Assembly (NCBI GenBank): GCA_023807065.1
Contig: JAJJLU010000739.1
Coordinates: 1 to 20,641, forward strand
DNA: 20,641 nucleotides
Source of the DNA: Isotricha intestinalis
Taxonomy: Eukaryota; Ciliophora; Litostomatea; Vestibuliferida; Isotrichidae
Direction of reading: 5' to 3'
Shown one piece after another: positions 8,806 through 18,242 of the stretch (position 1 is the stretch's first letter; the number at the start of each line of letters is the position of its first letter). Position numbers and translations under genes: made by a program. The notes under the pieces were generated by a model. The model did not search any database, was not told the DNA's origin, and worked only from the letters and a program-made list of their open reading frames with translations.

Positions 8806-9390
8806 AAGAAAAATAATAGGATGATTTTATTATTATCTTAATAAATAATACGCAAATATATAAATATTTATGTACTTTATTTAACAATTTTTTGATTTGA
8901 ATAATATTTTTTTCTAAATTTTTAAACTTAATTAAAATTTATTTTCAGTGAAAACAAAAATATAATTTTTTAAAAATTTTTTTTGTTTCTTATTACTAAT
9001 ATAAATTAATATGTTTATTATTATTATTTTTTATTATTTTATTTATACCTAATGTTATATTAATTACATTTTTTTAATATATTATTTACATCTTTTTTAT
9101 ATTTTCTATTTTTTGATTGTTTTAATTTAATATTTAAATTATATTAGATATTTTAATATAATTTTACAATTTAATTTTTTTCCTTTTTTTATTTTCTTTA
9201 TTTCTTCAAAAAGAAAATTCAATGATTTCTTAATAAAAATATTATTTTTTTATACAATTTAAAAAGTTTACATTTGAATTTATAAATAAAAAGAATATAG
9301 ACTACATATTATATATCTTATTAAATAGTATAGTACATCGAATAAAGAAATAAAAAATACAAAATCGAAGACTTACAATACCTAACTTAT
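8806..9390. other. AT-rich spacer between two convergent genes
   Basis: It contains the 3' flanks of the plus-strand gene ending at 8805 and the minus-strand cyclin ending at 9391. Minus-strand frames around 9260-9050 read as Lys/Asn/Ile-rich text with one break, but that composition is what any A-rich strand gives, so I do not call a gene. There are no repeats, and no RNA gene is recognisable. Confidence 0.4.
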
Positions 9391-9993
9391 TTATAATAAA
9401 GCTTTTTTATATGTATTAAATATATTGTCTTTGACAAACAATTGATATTCAAGTAATTCCAGAAAATTTTTTTCCATTAAATTTAATTCAATAGGAGAAA
9501 TTCCTAATATATAAGCATAATAATTATTTTTATAAATACGATCTTCATTAAACTTTATAGCTAATAAAATGCTTGTAAAAAGAAATTTATAAATATTATT
9601 TATAGACAAATTAATTTTTTTCAAGCATATTTTATCTAAATAAATTAAACTTAAAATCAAAGTACTTTCTTCACATTTAGTATATTTTTTGATTCGCATT
9701 AAATAATTATATAATGAAATTTCTGGTACTTCTTCATTATTAAATACTTCGGTTAAATTATTTAAACAATCATTTTTTGAGGAATTATTTCTTATTAACC
9801 TTTCTAAAATTAAGGATATTGTTTTTATTCTTTCATCTATTTTATTTTCTTTTGTTAACGAATTATCTAGTATATATTCTACTTCAATTTCAATTGCTGA
9901 AGTGGATTTTTCACTATCAAAAGAACTGAATGAATCATTGTATTCGTCTTTAGAAAAGCTCGTTATAATAGTTTCTATTGATGATTCCGACAT
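9391..9993 (-). CDS. PHO80-like (cyclin P/U type) cyclin
   Basis: A 200-aa protein, complete from ATG at 9993 to TAA. The Ser/Glu-rich N-terminal 50 residues are probably disordered. The cyclin core spans about 85-196: VPEISLYNYLMRIKKYTKCEES (89-110) is the typical start of the first cyclin helices, LIYLDKI (116-122) follows, then FLFTSILLAIKFNEDRIYKNNYYA (137-160) and GISPIELNLMEKNFLELLEYQLFV (164-187). The KFNEDRIYKNNYYA signature is diagnostic of PHO80-type cyclins, which bind Pho85/CDK5-type kinases and regulate nutrient response and cell cycle. The protein is the usual length for the short ciliate and plant P/U cyclins. The partner CDK is not in this window. No second cyclin box is present, as expected for this type. 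Confidence 0.92.
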   Translation of the reverse strand: MSESSIETIITSFSKDEYNDSFSSFDSEKSTSAIEIEVEYILDNSLTKENKIDERIKTISLILERLIRNNSSKNDCLNNLTEVFNNEEVPEISLYNYLMRIKKYTKCEESTLILSLIYLDKICLKKINLSINNIYKFLFTSILLAIKFNEDRIYKNNYYAYILGISPIELNLMEKNFLELLEYQLFVKDNIFNTYKKALL

Positions 9994-10600
9994 TTTTATT
10001 TTTTTGGATAGATAATTGTATTTTTAGAAATATGAAATAAATTTATATATATATCATTTTCGGTTTTGAAATAATATTTTATTTTAAAGATGTTAGTGTA
10101 ATTTTAATAGAGATTGATTTAAGATTTTAAAAAAAAAAATAAATAAAAACAATAATTTATAATATTTCTTATAAAAATTTGCATTTATTACATATAATAA
10201 TTAAAAGAATATTATAATATTAAAATTTTTAATTATAAATAAATAATAAACATTAAAATTTTATGAAAATATTATTCTTTTTAAATCATTTTTTAAATTG
10301 AATCTTATTCATAAATCTATTAAGAAGCAATAATAAATAGTATTTATGAATAATCATTAATAATCACAAATTTTAAACAAAGAAAATTATTTTTTTATTT
10401 TTTAAAATAAATAATTTAATATTTATGTCTTTGACTTGAATATTTTAACTATATATCTTATTCACATTTCTTAAACCCTAAAATATATTAACAAATATAA
10501 GAATTATAATTAATAAAAAAAAAAAAAATAAATAACTTTTCGAACATCCACCAAATTTAATCTTTTAATTTAAAATAAAAATTATAAAAAAATAAAAAAT
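9994..10600. other. AT-rich intergenic region between divergent genes
   Basis: About 600 bases upstream of both the cyclin (minus) and the membrane RING-like gene (plus), so it should hold both promoters. I see only A/T runs and no convincing exon, RNA gene or repeat. It does not provide a signal-peptide exon in frame with the gene at 10601. Confidence 0.45.
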
Positions 10601-11527
10601 ATGTCAGAGAATATTTATAATTCAATAAATGAATTTAGAGGATTAGCAAATTGTTATGTAGCAAATTGTAATTATTGTGCATCCAAAGATCAATGTGATC
10701 AATGTAAACCAGGATATGAATTATTAAATTCTAAATGTTATAATACACAATGTCAAATTTTTCAAAAATGTAAATATTGTACAGAATTAGATTGTGTTCA
10801 CTGTGAAAAAGGTTATAGGGTATCATATGGCTTTTGCGAAATAGATGAAACTTTATTTAAACTTCATATCTTTTTAGGAGTAATTCTCCCAATATTTATT
10901 ATCACAATAATTATAATATCATGTATATTATATTGTAAAAGAAGAAATAAAAAAATATCTCAAAAAGTTATAAGCGCAGATATTGTTGGTCAAAGAAAAA
11001 CTACTTCAGGACAATATATTATAATAAATACTACTAATATAACTAATTCAGGTACAATTTCATTTAATGATGAAAAATCAGTTTCAAGTTCTCCTATTGG
11101 GATAATAAGTAAAATAAAAAAAAACGTAATTTCTTCTAAATTTAAAGGAAATAATAATAATAGTAATAACAATAATAAACATTGTATTTTATGTGAAAAA
11201 TCAATTTTTTCTTTTTCAACTTGTGGTTGTGGATTATGTAAAGAACATAGTATTGAGAAAGATAAAAAATGTCCTATTCATAATTGTTTATTAGAAGATA
11301 ATTTGGTTATTAAAAAAGAAAAAAAGAAGAAATTAGAAAAAAAAAATTCGAATAATTCTGATGATGATTGTAAAATGTGTCATTTTTGCAAAATTAAAAA
11401 AGGAACCGTTAGTTTCAATTGCGGTTGTCCTGTTTTACTTTGTACTAAATGCTTTAATGATAATGTATATGTTTTTAAATTTAATAGATGTCCAGGATGC
11501 AATAAACCTATTAATTCAAATTCTTAA
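10601..11527 (+). CDS. single-pass membrane protein with Cys-rich ectodomain and RING-like fingers
   Basis: A 308-aa protein. Residues 18-80 hold repeated CxxC pairs and CxxGY turns (NCNYCASKDQCDQCKPGYE), the furin/growth-factor-receptor-like repeat common in ciliate surface proteins. One strong membrane helix lies at about 87-112, followed by a basic stop-transfer (CKRRNKK). The cytoplasmic side has an Asn-rich linker (184-192) and two zinc-finger-like clusters: C195/C198...C208/C210/C213...C224, and C260/C263-C274/C276-C281/C284-C297/C300. The second fits RING-HC spacing, with NCGCPVLLCTKC and RCPGC. It could therefore be a membrane-anchored E3 ubiquitin ligase with an extracellular or lumenal sensor, but that is inference. 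Oddly, there is no N-terminal signal peptide: either the TM acts as signal-anchor or a short 5' exon has been missed. Confidence 0.85.
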   Translation: MSENIYNSINEFRGLANCYVANCNYCASKDQCDQCKPGYELLNSKCYNTQCQIFQKCKYCTELDCVHCEKGYRVSYGFCEIDETLFKLHIFLGVILPIFIITIIIISCILYCKRRNKKISQKVISADIVGQRKTTSGQYIIINTTNITNSGTISFNDEKSVSSSPIGIISKIKKNVISSKFKGNNNNSNNNNKHCILCEKSIFSFSTCGCGLCKEHSIEKDKKCPIHNCLLEDNLVIKKEKKKKLEKKNSNNSDDDCKMCHFCKIKKGTVSFNCGCPVLLCTKCFNDNVYVFKFNRCPGCNKPINSNS

Positions 11528-11963
11528 TTATGGAATATTAGTTTTTAAATTTGGTAAGTTTTATTATATATATTCGTTTTTTAAGGTTTTTGATAAAAAA
11601 ATCAGTTAAATATTAAATTATATTATATATAGACTATTTAAATTTTCAAATATATTATTTTTTATATGAAATAAACTCACTTTATAAAATAATTAGATGA
11701 TTATAAAATAAATGATTAATAGTTTCTTTCCCATATATTTTTTAATAAATCCTTATCTTTTACAATAAGTTTGTAATTTTTAACATTAAACTTTTAACAA
11801 GAGAATGGGAAATTGTAAAATATATTTTTTTTTATTTTAAAAATAATTATCTCATTTCTATTTTATATCAAAATGTTATTTATGAAAAAAAATTAATCTA
11901 ACTATAAGAGAAATATTTCAAAGCAATAAAAAAAATAAAAAATAAAATAAAAATTTGTCAAAT
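11528..11963. other. AT-rich intergenic region
   Basis: The 3' flank of the membrane RING-like gene and the 5' flank of the folate-receptor-like gene. An 8-base inverted repeat (TTTCCCAT near 11727, ATGGGAAA near 11804) lies about 70 bases apart and is too short to interpret. Nothing else is visible. Confidence 0.4.
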
Positions 11964-12665
11964 ATGTCATATTTTAAATTTAATCAATTAATACTTCTTC
12001 AAATAATAACATTAACATTTACTGAAAAAACACAAACATTACCATCTCAATGTACAATAACAGGAGTAGCTCCATTAAATGTAAAATATCAAAATATATA
12101 ACATTAAAATAAAAAAATGAATTAAAATAAATAGCCTTTTCCAAATTTAAAAAAATGTTATAAATACAAAGATATAGCATGTTGTACAATAATTCACGAT
12201 GAAATAATAAGAGAAGAGACATTAAAATTAATTCCAGAAGGATGTTTAAGAAAATTTCCAGAATTAGAAGATTTATTTTGTTTAGGATGTTCACCTTATG
12301 AAAAAAATTATATAAAAGGAACAAATATAAGAATTTGTGAAAGTTTTGCTAAAAAATTATGGAATGTAACAGATAAAGGAACTATACAATTAACAACTTC
12401 AACTAATAGATTTGATGGATGTGGTTTTTTAACTGAAAATAATGGTCTAAGTTCATATTCTAATCAAGGATTTATTATTCCTTCTAATGTTTTTTCTAGT
12501 TTTGATAATTTTATTTCTACTATTGAAATTCCTTATTATGAAAGTTATACTTTTACTGTTGTTGAAGGAGATGGAACTGATTGCTTTAATTTTGGTTCTT
12601 TTTATAATTGTAAATTTTGCTTTTTTATTTATTTGCTTTTTTGGATTTTTGGGGTTTTAGTTTAA
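11964..12665 (+). CDS. secreted or GPI-anchored folate-receptor-like Cys-rich protein, two exons
   Basis: Exon 1 is 11964-12080 (39 codons) and exon 2 is 12135-12665, joined in phase 0 to give 215 aa ending TAA. The N-terminus has a signal-peptide-like hydrophobic core (LILLQIITLTFT). Exon 2 shows CYKYKDIACC, then EGC, then ELEDLFCLGCSPYEKNY and RICESFAKKLW. The order ACC...C...FC..CSP...C is the pattern of the folate receptor-like family (also found in plant and protist secreted proteins). The C-terminus is very hydrophobic (about the last 18 residues), as for GPI-anchor addition or a tail anchor. Folate binding cannot be claimed: the family includes many members with other or unknown ligands. 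It is convergent with the membrane protein at 12837, 171 bp away. Confidence 0.7.
12081..12134 (+). other. 54-nt intron
   Basis: Begins GTAAAA, ends AATAG, is almost pure A/T, and contains a TAA in the exon 1 frame. Removing it joins the signal-peptide exon to the Cys-rich exon in phase 0. Confidence 0.75.
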
Positions 12666-12836
12666 AAATTTTTTTCATATTTCTTTTTTATTCAAAAATT
12701 AAGTATAGATAAAATTATAATATCTCATTTTCTTAAATTTTTAAAACTTAATGTTTATTTTTTAGTTTTAGATTTTTTTAATAATATTTAAATCCTTATA
12801 TTTAATTTATAAGAGTGAATATTAATAAAAATAAAA

Positions 12837-13718
12837 TTAATGAGGTTTTTCATAAGTGGGTGTAATATGAGTAGAGGAATTATTAGTTATATTAGAATCA
12901 TTAACCACATTAATAGGAGCTTGTTCCATATTAATAGGATAATTATTTTGATTAATATTTACAATTTGAGGTGGTTGTGAATAATTCATATAATAATTAT
13001 TCATATTATCACTATTAACAGCAACAACAGGGTAAATATAGCCATTATTAATCATTTGAGGATATTGGATTATATTATTATTTGGATAATTATTTGGATA
13101 ATTATTAAATTGATTTGTTTGATAATATAAAAATGGGAATAATGATTTAATTATTTTATATATACCATAAAATAATCCAAATAAACATCCAAACACACAA
13201 ACAATAAAAATAATAGAAATTAATAATAATCCTATTGTTCCAAAACCACCTTCAAATTTTTCTGTGTTTTTTAATGTGAATACATTTGATGGATCATTGG
13301 AATTTAATTCAATTTGAATTAAAAGATATTTAGAATTACCATTTATTTTTTCAATTTGAAAATAATGATAATAATGACTTGTTGTGACCGTCACTGATGA
13401 AAGTGTGCTTTTATTTAATTTATCAAATGATTCAAAAGTAAATTTTTCATTATCAATAAATTGATAATATATTCTTTTGATTTTAACTTTTTTAATATTG
13501 TGTTTAATGGAAAATTTAAAATTTATATCTTCAAAAATTTCAAAATCTTCAACATTCAACACAAAATTATATTTTATTTTATCCATTCGTTTTGATATTT
13601 GATTATGTTTTAGTATTGTTGTGAAACTTGAACTTGAATTTATGTCTGTGTTTAAATCTTGATTATGATGAGATAAAGAAAATGGAATTAAAAATAAAAA
13701 TATTTGGATTTTTAACAT
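12837..13718 (-). CDS. type I membrane protein with Asn/Pro/Tyr-rich tail, unknown
   Basis: A 293-aa protein from ATG at 13718 to TAA. It has a clear signal peptide (MLKIQIFLFLIPFSLS, residues 1-16), a lumenal or extracellular part of about 140 residues that looks beta-rich with alternating hydrophobics and no cysteines, and one membrane helix at about 161-187 containing GxxxG-like glycines. The cytoplasmic tail of about 100 residues is dominated by Asn, Pro, Tyr and Gln, including a duplicated NNYP unit (206-213). That is the composition of a disordered, possibly phase-separating or adaptor-binding tail. It is not recognised as a known family. It could be a surface or secretory-pathway sorting receptor, but nothing specific supports this. 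Confidence 0.82.
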   Translation of the reverse strand: MLKIQIFLFLIPFSLSHHNQDLNTDINSSSSFTTILKHNQISKRMDKIKYNFVLNVEDFEIFEDINFKFSIKHNIKKVKIKRIYYQFIDNEKFTFESFDKLNKSTLSSVTVTTSHYYHYFQIEKINGNSKYLLIQIELNSNDPSNVFTLKNTEKFEGGFGTIGLLLISIIFIVCVFGCLFGLFYGIYKIIKSLFPFLYYQTNQFNNYPNNYPNNNIIQYPQMINNGYIYPVVAVNSDNMNNYYMNYSQPPQIVNINQNNYPINMEQAPINVVNDSNITNNSSTHITPTYEKPH

Positions 13719-14187
13719 TTTTTATAATTTTTTTATTTATTTAATTAATATCATTTAATGTTTTATTTGAAAAGTATTTTGAAATCTTATTTTTTAAAAG
13801 AAATAATTTAATTAACAAAAAATAAAAATAATAAAAAAAATAATTAATAGCTTTCTAAAGAAAATAAAATGAATTAAAGAATTTTTATTTCTTTTTTATT
13901 TTTTATTTTTTATTTTTAATAAGTGACAAACAAAATCCCCTTTAAAAAGAGTTTAGAATCAAATAAAAAAAGAAAAAAAGTTAAACAGCTTATTAAATGG
14001 GATGAGAGATTATTTTAATAATTTTACTAATTTTTATGTTAATAATTAGATTTAGTAATAAAAAAAAGGTAATTCATTATTTTAAACTATTTTTCTTAAT
14101 ATAATTTTAAAAAATAAATACCCATTATTAATATATTTACATTTACTATATTCCTTTATAAGTATATAAAAATAAGATTTAATAAAA
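13719..14187. other. AT-rich intergenic region
   Basis: The region upstream of the membrane protein gene and downstream of the cyclin-fold gene, both on minus. It is A/T runs with one modest purine stretch near 13965-14010. I see no exon, RNA gene or repeat. Confidence 0.4.
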
Positions 14188-15165
14188 TTAATTTTCAAGT
14201 TGATTTTGAAAATATAAACAACTTTTCTTAAATTCTCCCCAATTACCAAATCTTAAAACTTTTAAATCATTTTTTAAATACAAAAAGAAATTTTTATCTA
14301 AATTTTCAACTTCTAACAATAATATTTTTGCATTTGGATTATTATTTTTTAATTCATTTAAAGTTTTTTTCATTAACATTATTATAGAAGTTATAGAAAT
14401 AGCAGCTTTATCTAAAGGAATAGTTTCAAATAAAATCTTATTACTTAAAATAATATTTTTATTCGAATTATTTAATTTTTCTTCAATAAAATCAAAAAGT
14501 ACTTTTGATAAAGAAAATTTTTTTTTAAGTAAATCCATTAAAATCAAACTTAATTCATAAATATTATTTTCTAAACAAAAAGGATTATAATCTAAAAGTT
14601 GTAAAATTTTCATTTCACTTTGTTGAATAGTATTTTCTAATTCTTCATTATCAATATTCATACTTGATAAGAAAGCTTCAACTAAATTTTTAATAGAAAC
14701 TTTTCCAATTAAAAATCCTTCAAATTTATAAGTTAATAAAAAAATAGTAATAGTCATTTTTTTCATATCATCTTCATTATTAATAGATTGTTTTTCAATA
14801 AATAATTTATCCATAATTAAATCAAAACAAGTAGAAAATCTATAAAATATCGATTCTCTTTCATTTTCATTTAAATTAACAGATTTTAAAACATTATCAG
14901 CCCAGTTTAAAATACTTTCTCTTGAATTAAAAGCTATTCCATCATCATTACTATAATTACTTAACTTTCTTTGTTTTTTTGATATATTTATTAATATATC
15001 TTCACTTTCTTCTTTTGGAAAAGGACTTTCAATATAAAAAGAAGAATCTTCTGTTATTGAAAGTGCTCTATCATCATTTTCAAATAAATCCAAATTAAAA
15101 TTTGTTTTTTGTTCAAGGGAACAATAATTGAAATCGATATTACTTTTTGAACGCTTTATCGACAT
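14188..15165 (-). CDS. cyclin-fold protein
   Basis: A 325-aa protein from ATG at 15165 to TAA. The N-terminal 75 residues are Ser/Asp/Glu-rich and probably disordered. Residues 80-198 fit an N-terminal cyclin box: SRESILNWADNVL (81-93), then IFYRFSTCFDLIMDKLF, FLLTYKFEG (142-150, with the conserved cyclin Lys in the KFE position), and SEMKILQLLDYNPF (183-196). The C-terminal half (about 205-270) is helical with AAISITSIIMLMKKTL, resembling a second cyclin box. The order and spacing fit a mitotic A/B-type cyclin, though the MRAIL signature is replaced by the RESIL/NW segment, so it is divergent. Such proteins activate CDKs. It lies 140 bp downstream of the histidine kinase gene on the same strand. 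Confidence 0.8.
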   Translation of the reverse strand: MSIKRSKSNIDFNYCSLEQKTNFNLDLFENDDRALSITEDSSFYIESPFPKEESEDILINISKKQRKLSNYSNDDGIAFNSRESILNWADNVLKSVNLNENERESIFYRFSTCFDLIMDKLFIEKQSINNEDDMKKMTITIFLLTYKFEGFLIGKVSIKNLVEAFLSSMNIDNEELENTIQQSEMKILQLLDYNPFCLENNIYELSLILMDLLKKKFSLSKVLFDFIEEKLNNSNKNIILSNKILFETIPLDKAAISITSIIMLMKKTLNELKNNNPNAKILLLEVENLDKNFFLYLKNDLKVLRFGNWGEFKKSCLYFQNQLEN

Positions 15166-15305
15166 TATATTTTATTAAATAAATAGTTAGTCAATATAAA
15201 TAGAATTTAATATACATTTATTTTATATATAAATAATATAATCAAATAAATAATATTATTTGAAATTTATATTAAAAAATATATAAAAATATAATGTATT
15301 AAAAT

Positions 15306-18116
15306 TTATTGAGCAATTGGTACATTATCAACTACATTATCTTTAAAAATTTCTCCAACATTTTCAATAATTAAAGGTTTAGAAAATACACCTTCGTAAT
15401 TTTTTTTAAAATTATCATCTACAATATTATTTCCAGAACTAGAATAAATTTTAATAGGATAAAATCTTTTTTCTTCAATTAAAGCTCTAATTATATTAGT
15501 CATCATAGTACCATTCATAGTATTCATTTGTTCATCAGTAACAATAAATTGATATTTTTTATCTTTAGTAAATCCTTTATAAATTTTATAAATACATTCA
15601 ATTCCATCATTACTTTCATCAATAGAAATATCAACTCCTCTTTCTTGGAAATATTTAGTAATAATATTAACATTACAATTTCTTAAGACTTGTTCATCTT
15701 CAACAACTAAAGCATAAATTTTTTTTCTTCCATTTCTATTTGATTCAGAAAACTCTTCAAAATTATCTTGAATTGGTATATTTGGTAAATATAAAGTTTG
15801 AGGTTTAACCATTACAGACATTCTACCTTTATTTATTAAATTAAAAGGACCACTTCTTTTATTTAATGAATTTATATTCATTGATTTTCTTGGTAAATTT
15901 AAATAATTACTTTGAACATCTTTTAATCCATTTGGTATTGATGCTATATCTTGAGGTTTCATTAAAATATATTCTTCTCTTTTTGTATTTTCTTCTTTAT
16001 GAGTAAATAATGAAATTCTTTTATTTTTATAATTTATTTGTTCTATATTATTATTATTAGTATTCCCTGTTAAAGCTGTTGTTGATGAATTTAAATTATC
16101 TTTTTCTTTTTCTTTTCTATTTGCTGATGTATTTTTTATATTTTTATTATTATTATTATTGTTATTATTCATTATCTCAATTTCTTGATCACCTGAATTT
16201 ATATTTTTATTTAGTAAAAATGATATTCTTGTTCCTTCATTATATTTTGATTCTACTTTAAAATTTTTTCCTAATATTTTAACCATATCTTTTACTATAC
16301 TTAATCCAAGACCAGAACCAAATTTATTATTTTCATTACTTTTTAAAAACATTGTACCATCTTGATTTAATTTTTCTACTTGTTCTTCTTTTATTCCTAT
16401 TCCTGTATCTTTTACCATTATTGATATAAAATCATTATCATAATTTTCACATATTAAAGTTACACTTCCCATTTTTGTAAATTTTAAACTATTTGATAAT
16501 AAATTTATTATTATTTGTTTTACTCTTATTTCATCTGTATTAATATATTCCGGAATATCTTTTTCAATTTCTTTTTTAATTAAAACTCTACTATTTTTAT
16601 TTTTCCAAATATGTTTAATTAACTCAACAGCAAAATTAACAATGACATAAAAATTAACTCTTTTAATATCAACTTCAGTGACATTATTTTCTTCTGAAAT
16701 ATTATTTAATTTTAAAGCAAAAAATTCAAAATCTTTAGTAATATATTTCATATATTCAGAATAATCATAAATAGCATCTAATTTATTAATAACTTCATTA
16801 ATTCCTGTATTTTCAATAAAAGTTTTTATTTCTGAAACAAGAGTTTCAACAGCAGCTAAAGGGTTTTTTATTTCATGAGTTATTTTAGAACTTAATATTG
16901 ATATTTTTCCTAATAAATCTAAATTTTGAGAAGCTTCAACTGGAAAATCTAATCCTATTGCTAAATAATTAATATTATCATTTAATGAATTTACGTTTAT
17001 AAATACTGAATATGGTCTATTTACATTATCAAAATTTATTTCTCCTAAATAATATATTTTTTTAAATATTTCCTTTTTATCTCTTAATATTGAAAAAAAT
17101 GTGTCTATTCTTTCTATAAAATTATTTTCATCACAAGGAATATTATTTATTTGTTCTTTTATTACACTAGATAAGTTTTCATTTTTTATTTTTATTTTTG
17201 AAAAAATTAATTTTTTAGTTATTGAACTTAATTCATTTATATATTTTGAATTTAAATTATTTTCACTTTTTAATTTTGACTCAGGTTCTTCTAAGATTAT
17301 TTTATCTATTTCTTCTTTTAATTTTGAATTAAGAAGAAGATATCTTATAGTTGGGTTAAAATTTAAAATTTCTTTTCTTGAAAAAGTTGCCATAACAAAA
17401 GTATTATTAACAAATAATTTAGAATAATATTCTAAATCAGTCAATTTTTTATAATGACTTAACCATTCTATTTTTTTATATCTTTGATGTAAATAACAAA
17501 AAACACAAATTAAAATAGAAGAACAAAAAGAACAAAGAAAAATAAATGAAAATTGACATAATTCAATTAAAAAAGTTTCGACAATAAATATTAAAATACA
17601 AGTAGTAATATGAGTTAAAATATGAAAAACAAAATTATCATCTATAAAAATCATAAAAGATAAAGCTAAAAACATTTCAATTAAAGAAATGATTGGAGCA
17701 ATGTCTTTATAATTTTTATAATATTCTGTATATAATAAAGATAAAAATAAATAAAATAATATTTTATAAGAAGCAACTTGAACACAAATACTAAAATTCA
17801 TTAATGAAGTTCTAAATAATTGAATATTTTTTACAAGAAGAAAAAAAACTAAATTTATCATTAAAAATATTAATATTAATATTCCCATAAATAATCTAAG
17901 ATTATTTACTGTTGACTTTGAATTTACATAACTTATAATTGAAATTATTATTACAATTATTGAAAAAAAAAGTTCAATTGAAGAAAAAATTATATTTGTT
18001 TTATATGAAAAAATTGAATCAAAATAAAGTTTTGATAATTTTTCTTCTGAAAAGGATAATGTTATAGGATGAATAATATGACTGTTTGATTCATCTAAAA
18101 AAAAATATTTATCCAT
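15306..18116 (-). CDS. membrane-bound hybrid histidine kinase with C-terminal receiver
   Basis: A 936-aa protein from ATG at 18116 to TAA. About six membrane helices lie within residues 41-208, joined by short loops, so sensing is probably within or near the membrane. After a linker (210-400) comes the dimerisation and phosphoacceptor helix with ITHEIKNPLAA (His414), then the ATPase domain with N-box INLLSNSLKF (537-546), G1 DTGIG (570-574) and G2 GSGLGLSIVK (600-609). A disordered linker of about 160 residues, including a run of nine Asn (650-658 region), leads to the receiver domain (800-930) with acidic pair ED (806-807), phosphoacceptor Asp861 in VTDEQM, Ser893 region and Lys913 in SKP. 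All catalytic residues are present. Such kinases feed an HPt protein and a further regulator, none of which is in this window. The stimulus is unknown. Confidence 0.95.
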   Translation of the reverse strand: MDKYFFLDESNSHIIHPITLSFSEEKLSKLYFDSIFSYKTNIIFSSIELFFSIIVIIISIISYVNSKSTVNNLRLFMGILILIFLMINLVFFLLVKNIQLFRTSLMNFSICVQVASYKILFYLFLSLLYTEYYKNYKDIAPIISLIEMFLALSFMIFIDDNFVFHILTHITTCILIFIVETFLIELCQFSFIFLCSFCSSILICVFCYLHQRYKKIEWLSHYKKLTDLEYYSKLFVNNTFVMATFSRKEILNFNPTIRYLLLNSKLKEEIDKIILEEPESKLKSENNLNSKYINELSSITKKLIFSKIKIKNENLSSVIKEQINNIPCDENNFIERIDTFFSILRDKKEIFKKIYYLGEINFDNVNRPYSVFINVNSLNDNINYLAIGLDFPVEASQNLDLLGKISILSSKITHEIKNPLAAVETLVSEIKTFIENTGINEVINKLDAIYDYSEYMKYITKDFEFFALKLNNISEENNVTEVDIKRVNFYVIVNFAVELIKHIWKNKNSRVLIKKEIEKDIPEYINTDEIRVKQIIINLLSNSLKFTKMGSVTLICENYDNDFISIMVKDTGIGIKEEQVEKLNQDGTMFLKSNENNKFGSGLGLSIVKDMVKILGKNFKVESKYNEGTRISFLLNKNINSGDQEIEIMNNNNNNNNKNIKNTSANRKEKEKDNLNSSTTALTGNTNNNNIEQINYKNKRISLFTHKEENTKREEYILMKPQDIASIPNGLKDVQSNYLNLPRKSMNINSLNKRSGPFNLINKGRMSVMVKPQTLYLPNIPIQDNFEEFSESNRNGRKKIYALVVEDEQVLRNCNVNIITKYFQERGVDISIDESNDGIECIYKIYKGFTKDKKYQFIVTDEQMNTMNGTMMTNIIRALIEEKRFYPIKIYSSSGNNIVDDNFKKNYEGVFSKPLIIENVGEIFKDNVVDNVPIAQ

Positions 18117-18242
18117 TTTCTATTTTGAATTTTTTCAAAAAAAAATTTATAAAAACCAATAAATAAATAAATTCATTTTTTTAATAAAAATTTAAAAAAC
18201 AATATTTTTAATATTTTTTCAAGTGAATAATTAATTTTTTTA

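Noticed and set aside
9050..9260. A minus-strand Lys/Asn/Ile-rich reading frame between the two convergent genes
   Set aside because: The composition is what an A-rich strand gives at random. It has a break and no start codon or distinctive residues.
10545..10575. A TTCGAAC-like stretch resembling a tRNA T-loop
   Set aside because: No matching acceptor, D or anticodon stems lie at tRNA spacing around it.
11720..11815. Short inverted repeat TTTCCCAT / ATGGGAAA as a mobile-element end
   Set aside because: The arms are only about 8 bases, with no target duplication and no coding content between them, so chance is likely.
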